DNA of 27,003 bases from Paradesertivirga sp036399495. GTDB lineage: Bacteria; Bacteroidota; Bacteroidia; Sphingobacteriales; Sphingobacteriaceae. Location of the stretch: NCBI GenBank assembly GCA_036399495.1, contig DASWMZ010000164.1, positions 1 through 27,003 of the forward strand, in the 5' to 3' direction. Position numbers and translations under genes: made by a program. A model generated the notes under the pieces. That model was not told the origin of the DNA and did not search any database. It worked only from the letters and a program-made list of their open reading frames with translations. Below are positions 22,036-27,003 of the stretch, one piece after another (positions within the stretch are counted from its first letter, which is position 1; the number at the start of each line of letters is the position of its first letter).

Positions 22036-23007
22036 ATGTCAAAGCTCGACGAGATAAAACGACCCATAGAGAAAGAACTTGATTTATTTGAAGAAAAGTT
22101 TAGAGCGTCTATGAAAAGCTCTGTGCCACTTCTCGACAGAATTACACATTACATTGTTAAAAGGAAAGGCAAACAGATAAGGCCAATGTTCGTGTTTTTC
22201 TCAGCCAGTTTGGCCGGAGGAATAACCGAAGCGACGCATCGCGGTGCTGCTTTAGTAGAACTCCTGCATACAGCTACCTTAGTTCATGATGACGTAGTCG
22301 ATAATTCTTATGAGCGCCGGGGTTTCTTTTCAGTAAATGCCTTATGGAAAAATAAAATAGCCGTGTTAGTTGGCGATTTTCTTCTGGCAAAAGGCATGCA
22401 TCTCTCACTACATAATAATGATTTTAACTTGTTGAAGATTGTTAATCATGCTGTGCAGCAAATGAGTGAAGGTGAGTTGCTTCAAATGGAGAAGGCGCGT
22501 AAGCTTGATATTCAGGAACCAATTTACTATGAAGTGATAAGACAAAAAACCGCTTCACTTATTGCTTCGTGTTGTGCCGTCGGCGCAGCTTCGGCGGGTG
22601 CCGACGAGCAAGTGATAGAAAAAATGCGTGTTTTCGGAGAGAATGTGGGGATGTCGTTCCAGATAAAGGATGATTTATTTGATTTCGGAACTGATGATGT
22701 AGGAAAACCTCTTGGAATCGATATTAAAGAAAAGAAAATAACACTGCCCCTTATATATGCATTAAGTAAATCTACCAGAGCGGATAAACATAGGATCATA
22801 AACCTTGTTAAGAACCATAATGAAGACGCTCAAAAAGTACAAGAGGTAATTCATTTTGTAAGAAATAGCGGAGGGTTGGCTTATGCCGAAATGCAGATGC
22901 ACCGGTATCAGGAAGCTGCATTCGAGGTATTGAATACCTTTCCCGATCAACAGGCACGTACTGCCTTAGAACAGTTGGTGCGGTTTACTACCGAGCGTAA
23001 AAAATAA
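22036..23007 (+). CDS. Trans-polyprenyl diphosphate synthase
   Basis: 323 aa, usual length for octaprenyl/solanesyl-type synthases. Condenses isopentenyl diphosphate onto an allylic diphosphate to make the long side chain, here probably of menaquinone. The first Asp-rich motif DDVVDNSYERRG starts at residue 85, the second, DDLFDFGTD, at 212; substrate-binding KGKQIRP is at 44-50. The pattern fits the IspB-like class. It is followed by terC after 2 bp, so the two share a transcript. A candidate promoter and leader hairpin precede it. Chain length cannot be read reliably from sequence. Confidence 0.93.
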   Translation: MSKLDEIKRPIEKELDLFEEKFRASMKSSVPLLDRITHYIVKRKGKQIRPMFVFFSASLAGGITEATHRGAALVELLHTATLVHDDVVDNSYERRGFFSVNALWKNKIAVLVGDFLLAKGMHLSLHNNDFNLLKIVNHAVQQMSEGELLQMEKARKLDIQEPIYYEVIRQKTASLIASCCAVGAASAGADEQVIEKMRVFGENVGMSFQIKDDLFDFGTDDVGKPLGIDIKEKKITLPLIYALSKSTRADKHRIINLVKNHNEDAQKVQEVIHFVRNSGGLAYAEMQMHRYQEAAFEVLNTFPDQQARTALEQLVRFTTERKK

Positions 23008-23009
23008 TT

Positions 23010-24056
23010 ATGTCAAACGAGCTTGTATTCTTTGGAGGATTTTTAATTTTCATTATTTTGATGATGGCCATCGATCTAGGGCTTTTTAATAAAAAAGATC
23101 ACGCAGTAGGGCTGAAAGAAGCTTCGATAATGAGCTTTATTTGGGTCTCTTTTGCTATCGGCTTCTATTTCATCTTACTTGCTGAAGGAGAACAATTACA
23201 CGGCATTTCCAACTTTGCAGAATTGCAAGCCGTTACAACTCAGCACTTGCATAATATTCAGCTTAATCCCTCCGATTTTGCTGGCAGTTTAAGAATCTAT
23301 AAACAGAACTTAGCCTTAGAGTTCCTTACGGGATATGTAATCGAATATGCCCTATCTGTAGATAACATCTTCGTCATGGTGTTAATTTTCACCGCCTTTG
23401 CCGTTAATGAGAAGTATTATCATCGCGTACTTTTTTGGGGAATTATTGGCGCAGTGATCATGCGATTCCTGTTTATTTTTATTGGATCTACATTGATAAC
23501 CGAGTTTGGATGGATCTTATATGTATTCGGAGCGTTTTTGATTTACACCGGGGTGATGATGTTTATTCAGCGGAATAGCGAGGGAACTATCGATCCTGAA
23601 AATCACAAAGTAGTTAAATTTGCCTCTCGATTTGTCTCTATTCATCCGGAATTCGTAGGAAATAAATTTTTTGTACGCATCAACGGAAAACGTTTTGTAA
23701 CTCCTTTGTTCCTTGTTTTGTTAATCGTAGAATTTACGGATTTGATCTTTGCAGTAGATTCTATTCCAGCAATTTTTGCCGTTACGAAGGATCCATACAT
23801 CGTTTTTTTCTCTAATATTTTTGCGATTCTGGGTTTACGTTCTATGTTTTTTCTATTGGTAAACATCATCCATAAGTTCCATTATTTGAAGGTTGGCCTG
23901 GCTTTCCTCCTCATATTTATTGGTATCAAAATGCTAGGACACGATTGGTTGAAAGAAGTTGGATTTACAACGATTCATTCTTTACTAATCATCTTATTTA
24001 TTCTGACCTCGAGCGTTGTTGCTTCGTTGATGTTTCCTAAAAGACGAAAAGCTTAA
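23010..24056 (+). CDS. TerC/Alx-family integral membrane protein
   Basis: 348 aa with about nine hydrophobic segments. The conserved acidic motifs lie inside membrane segments: EYALSVDNIFVMVLIF about 113-128 and VEFTDLIFAVDSIPAIFAVT about 244-263, then FFSNIFAILGLRSMFFLL. The family includes tellurite-resistance TerC and the manganese exporter Alx/MeeF; manganese export, possibly supporting metal loading of secreted proteins, is the best-supported general role. The start is 2 bp after the polyprenyl synthase stop. It converges on the GH3 gene across 175 bp. No telluride operon partners are present, so resistance as such is not implied. Confidence 0.92.
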   Translation: MSNELVFFGGFLIFIILMMAIDLGLFNKKDHAVGLKEASIMSFIWVSFAIGFYFILLAEGEQLHGISNFAELQAVTTQHLHNIQLNPSDFAGSLRIYKQNLALEFLTGYVIEYALSVDNIFVMVLIFTAFAVNEKYYHRVLFWGIIGAVIMRFLFIFIGSTLITEFGWILYVFGAFLIYTGVMMFIQRNSEGTIDPENHKVVKFASRFVSIHPEFVGNKFFVRINGKRFVTPLFLVLLIVEFTDLIFAVDSIPAIFAVTKDPYIVFFSNIFAILGLRSMFFLLVNIIHKFHYLKVGLAFLLIFIGIKMLGHDWLKEVGFTTIHSLLIILFILTSSVVASLMFPKRRKA

Positions 24057-24231
24057 TTATTTGAAAGTAACTGTCGTTTCTATGGAAACTGTAGTCCCGT
24101 TTTTGTTTCAAGTCCTCGCCGCCTACCACTAAGGCTTACGCACCTCCGGGCTTTTCACTACAACCGGGTTTAGATAGAAAAGCACTATGGTCGTGGCAGC
24201 AATCCATCCTTAGATGAGTATGGCAATGGTA

Positions 24232-25740
24232 CTAACCCATCATCCCTAAAATTTCCTCCACATATTTTCTCTCATTCGCAAGCCTGGGAACCTTATGCTG
24301 CCCACCAAGTTTTCCCCGCTGTTTTAGCCAGTTGTAAAACGTGCCTTCTTTCGCCACATGAACGGTTGGACGCCGTAATGCCATATCCTTAAATCGCTTT
24401 GCGTCATAATCAGAGTTTACTTCCCTAAGCGTATTGTCAAGCGTATCCACAAACTGATCTAAATTAGACGGAGCCTGTTCAAACTCAATGATCCACTCAT
24501 GCCCACCGGCATCGTTTCCCTGGAAATAAATCGGACAAGCGGTATAATCACGAATGGCTGCATGTGTTTCTGCACAAGCTTTTGCTAACGCCTTTTCTGC
24601 ATTATCAATAATAACTTCCTCACCAAAGGCATTAATGAAGTGTTTTGTTCTGCCGGTTATTTGAATCCGGTAAGGTGATAATGAGGTAAATTTTATAGTA
24701 TCGCCAATTGTATAACGCCACAATCCACCATTAGTGGAAATGATTAAAGCATAATTTTTATGTAGTTCAACTTCATGTAGTCCGTAGGTTTTTGGAGATT
24801 CCTCGCCAAAGTTTTCCATCGGTAAAAACTCGTAATAAATGCCGTAATCCAGCATCAACAACATTTCTTCAGAATTAGATTGGTCCTGAATACCAAAAAA
24901 GCCCTCCGATGCATTATACGTTTCCATGTAGTACATGGTATCTGATGGAATCAGTTTCTTAAACTGCTCCCGGTAAGGCGTGAAATTTACCGCGCCATGT
25001 ACATATAACTCAAGATTTGGCCATATTTCTAGTAGATTGCTTTTGCCTGTAAGCTCCATCAGGCGTTTGGCCAAAACCACCGTCCATGTTGGAACGCCGG
25101 CCATATTGGTTACGTTCACTCCGATAGTTGCTTGTGCAATCTTCTCGATTTTCTCTTCGTAATTCTCAATTAAGGTAATAGCCAGTTCGGGAGTTCTTAA
25201 ATATTCTGCCCAGAGCGGTAAGTTCTTAAGTAAAACAGCCGAAAGGTCGCCAAAAGAAATGTCACCAGATTGTGTTACCTGGTGACTTCCTCCTAGCGTT
25301 AGTATCTTGCCGGAAAATATTTGCGCATTCGGACGGTTATTGCAGTAAATTGAAAGTAGATCTTTGCCCCCTTTATAATGGCATTCTTCTAAAGATTCCG
25401 GGCTTACAGGAATAAATTTACTCCTATCGTTTGTTGTTCCTGATGATTTAGCAAACCACTTTATTTCTGAACTCCAGAGGATATTTTGCTCGCCTTGAAG
25501 CATTCGCTCAATAAATGGTTTTAGGCTATCGTAATCCTGAATAGGAACCCGGTTTTTATATTCTTCCTGGTCGCGAATGGATTCGTACCCGTACTTTTTG
25601 CCCCACTCGGTATCCTGAGCTTGCTTAATAAGATTGCCAAATAGTTCATCCTGCACATCGTGCGGATATTTGATAAACAAGTCTATCTGGTGCATCCTCT
25701 TTTTGATGAACCAGTTAGCTATCGAATTAACTATTGTCAT
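24232..25740 (-). CDS. GH3 auxin-responsive-promoter-family protein (adenylate-forming)
   Basis: 502 aa. GH3 enzymes belong to the firefly-luciferase/ANL-like superfamily and in plants join amino acids to acyl acids. Visible motifs: phosphate loop WFAKSSGTTNDRSKFIPVS (about 105-123), the acyl/adenylate motif YNASEGFFGIQ in mid-protein, GGLWRYTIGDTIKF, and the C-terminal GKLGGQHKVPRL with the Lys region. Bacterial substrates are unknown. Its start overlaps the lptB stop by 14 bp, so it is the last gene of recJ-lptB-GH3, an order I recall from Sphingobacteria-like genomes. Confidence 0.9.
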   Translation of the reverse strand: MTIVNSIANWFIKKRMHQIDLFIKYPHDVQDELFGNLIKQAQDTEWGKKYGYESIRDQEEYKNRVPIQDYDSLKPFIERMLQGEQNILWSSEIKWFAKSSGTTNDRSKFIPVSPESLEECHYKGGKDLLSIYCNNRPNAQIFSGKILTLGGSHQVTQSGDISFGDLSAVLLKNLPLWAEYLRTPELAITLIENYEEKIEKIAQATIGVNVTNMAGVPTWTVVLAKRLMELTGKSNLLEIWPNLELYVHGAVNFTPYREQFKKLIPSDTMYYMETYNASEGFFGIQDQSNSEEMLLMLDYGIYYEFLPMENFGEESPKTYGLHEVELHKNYALIISTNGGLWRYTIGDTIKFTSLSPYRIQITGRTKHFINAFGEEVIIDNAEKALAKACAETHAAIRDYTACPIYFQGNDAGGHEWIIEFEQAPSNLDQFVDTLDNTLREVNSDYDAKRFKDMALRRPTVHVAKEGTFYNWLKQRGKLGGQHKVPRLANERKYVEEILGMMG

Positions 25741-26491
25741 TTGGCAATGATGGGTTTTTTAGTTTTTTTCTTCTTAATTCAAAGTTTTGGCCAAGGTAAA
25801 ATTTGCGTGCCATTTCGTTGCTGGCAATTTCCTCAGGAGTTCCGGTGAGCATGATCTTTCCTTCGGTAAGTAAATAGGCTCTGTCGGTTATCGAAAGCGT
25901 CTCCTGAACATTATGATCAGTGATTAATATCCCAATGTTACGGTGTTTAAGCTTGGCAACAATGGTTTGAATTTCTTCAACCGCGATAGGATCTACACCC
26001 GCAAAAGGCTCGTCTAACAAAATGAAATCAGGGTTTGCGGCGAGTGCTCTGGCAATCTCTGTTCGGCGGCGTTCACCTCCTGACAACAGATCTCCCCGGT
26101 TTTTCGCTACTCTGTGCAAACTGAATTCGGTCATCAGTTCATCAAGTTTTTGCTTTTGCTCGGCCTTAGTATATTTTCCCATTTCAAGCACAGCCAGAAT
26201 ATTATCCTCAACAGAAAGCTTTCTAAATACTGAAGCTTCCTGCGCAAGGTAACCAATGCCTTTTTGCGCTCTGCGATACATCGGGTCTTCTGTTATCTCT
26301 TCATCTTGAAGATAAACGTGGCCTTCGTTAGGCTTTATTAATCCCACAATCATGTAAAAGGAAGTGGTTTTGCCTGCACCGTTAGGGCCGAGTAATCCTA
26401 CAATTTCCCCTTGCTCGACATGAAAAGATACGTTGTTTACAACCGTACGCTGTTTGTACTTTTTTACAAGGTTCTCTGCTTTGAGTATCAT
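25727..26491 (-). CDS. lptB: LPS-export ABC transporter ATPase LptB
   Basis: 254 aa. Drives LPS extraction from the inner membrane with LptFG and passes it to LptC/A/D. Walker A GPNGAGKTT at about 35-43, Q-loop YLAQEASVFRKLSVEDN, signature LLSGGERRRTEIARAL at about 135-150, Walker B FILLDEPFAGVD at about 156-167, switch His at about 193 in ITDHNV, and TGTPEEIASNEMARKFYLG near the end, all characteristic of LptB rather than other ABC ATPases. The ATG overlaps the recJ stop by 4 bp (ATGA-type coupling), and its end overlaps the GH3 start. Confidence 0.95.
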   Translation of the reverse strand: MILKAENLVKKYKQRTVVNNVSFHVEQGEIVGLLGPNGAGKTTSFYMIVGLIKPNEGHVYLQDEEITEDPMYRRAQKGIGYLAQEASVFRKLSVEDNILAVLEMGKYTKAEQKQKLDELMTEFSLHRVAKNRGDLLSGGERRRTEIARALAANPDFILLDEPFAGVDPIAVEEIQTIVAKLKHRNIGILITDHNVQETLSITDRAYLLTEGKIMLTGTPEEIASNEMARKFYLGQNFELRRKKLKNPSLPNDNS

Positions 26492-27003
26492 TTATCTAAG
26501 ATGCTGCGAATTCCTTTAACATTTAATTGAACTGAACGTTTATCTTTCCAGATATTTTCTTCGATAGAGTAACAAATATTAAAAGGTACTCCTTTTTGCA
26601 AGAGAGGAAAGTATTTGCCCAGATTAAAACCGATACACTCAAAAGAAGCTGAATCGTTCTGGCAAATACATAATTTAAGGTGATTATTTCCAACAATGGA
26701 GGCCGGACCCTTTAACTGAACATTTTTCGTCAAAAAAATAGGAGCCATGTTCAAGGGGCCAAATGGAGCAAACTGGTTCAATATTCTAAATAGTTTACCA
26801 TTAATATCCTTCAATTCGATAGTCGCATCAATGGAGATTTCCTGTATTAGTAATTCGGGAGGAATGGTACGAGAAACGACTTCTTCAAAACGCTGCTGAA
26901 AAGCCGGAATGTTTTCGGGTTTCATGGTTAATCCAGCCGCATATTTATGGCCGCCGAACTGTTCGAGCAAATCGCTGCATGAACAAAGCGCCTCGTATAA
27001 ATC
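26488..27003 (-). CDS. recJ: Single-strand-specific exonuclease RecJ, C-terminal part
   Basis: Open to the window edge on the minus strand, 171 residues visible; the DHH catalytic half lies outside. LLEQFGGHKYAAGLTM near the visible start is the DHHA1 substrate-binding motif (GGHxxAAG). The rest is the OB-like C-terminal domain (LNQFAPFGPLNMAPIFLTKN, then LKLCICQND). RecJ degrades 5'-ended single strands in recombination and mismatch repair. The Met at 26970 is internal, not the start. It overlaps lptB by 4 bp. Confidence 0.93.
   Translation of the reverse strand, partial: DLYEALCSCSDLLEQFGGHKYAAGLTMKPENIPAFQQRFEEVVSRTIPPELLIQEISIDATIELKDINGKLFRILNQFAPFGPLNMAPIFLTKNVQLKGPASIVGNNHLKLCICQNDSASFECIGFNLGKYFPLLQKGVPFNICYSIEENIWKDKRSVQLNVKGIRSILDK

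Noticed and set aside
23790..23815. Sixth copy of the dispersed motif on the minus strand
   Set aside because: It falls in the conserved TerC coding sequence and matches only the A-run plus CGATG; chance similarity.
1..27003. CRISPR array or rRNA genes
   Set aside because: No regularly spaced identical repeats and no rRNA-like sequence anywhere in the window.

Overview
The window looks like a Bacteroidota chromosome, most likely Sphingobacteriaceae (Pedobacter/Mucilaginibacter-like). The reasons are moderately AT-rich DNA, Bacteroidetes-type -7 elements (TAnnTTTG), SusC-style TonB receptors and SS-C lipoproteins, DUF2807 and PepSY-like lipoproteins, an IntDOT-like integrase, and the core gene order recJ-lptB-GH3. 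This assignment is inferred from gene content only.

Layout. (1) 1-9600 is accessory DNA made of unrelated single genes or short operons: the end of a VCBS/EF-hand-like protein, an EamA exporter, a DUF2807 lipoprotein, an alkyltransferase truncated from an Ada-like fusion, a MocR regulator divergent from a secreted cupin, a GNAT plus ATP-grasp pair, and a Crp regulator followed by a WrbA-like flavoprotein and DoxX. A short unexplained motif (TCTCA-n-AAACGAT) recurs five times in the gaps, always on the + strand and always 3' of a + strand gene. (2) 9600-14914 is a probable zinc-acquisition locus. A Fur/Zur-type regulator is divergent from a four-gene operon: a small membrane-anchored Cys/His protein, a His/Asp-rich AztD-like propeller lipoprotein, a TonB receptor and another lipoprotein. 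(3) 14915-20690 is a mobile and decaying zone. It holds a degenerate frame, a long foldable element, a RadC-type JAB gene, a Xre-RES toxin-antitoxin pair whose toxin is frameshifted, an IS110-family element and a tyrosine integrase facing the 3' end of a tRNA-Ser(GGA). (4) 20692-27003 is core chromosome: tRNA-Ser, a three-repeat PepSY-like lipoprotein, polyprenyl diphosphate synthase with TerC, and the minus-strand operon recJ (partial)-lptB-GH3.

The strongest discovery candidate is the IS110-family element at about 17639-19107. Downstream of its DEDD transposase lies a hairpin RNA candidate (18827-18904): a 12-bp basal stem, an internal loop of 12 nt on each side, an apical stem with a TGAA loop, and a terminal T-run. 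The 5' side of the internal loop contains nine nucleotides that are the exact complement of 19099-19107. The 3' side contains six nucleotides identical to 17639-17644. These two sites sit symmetrically just outside a pair of subterminal inverted repeats (17649-17659 and 19086-19095). This is the arrangement expected of a bridge RNA/seekRNA and the ends it reads, and it allows the element to be delimited by eye.
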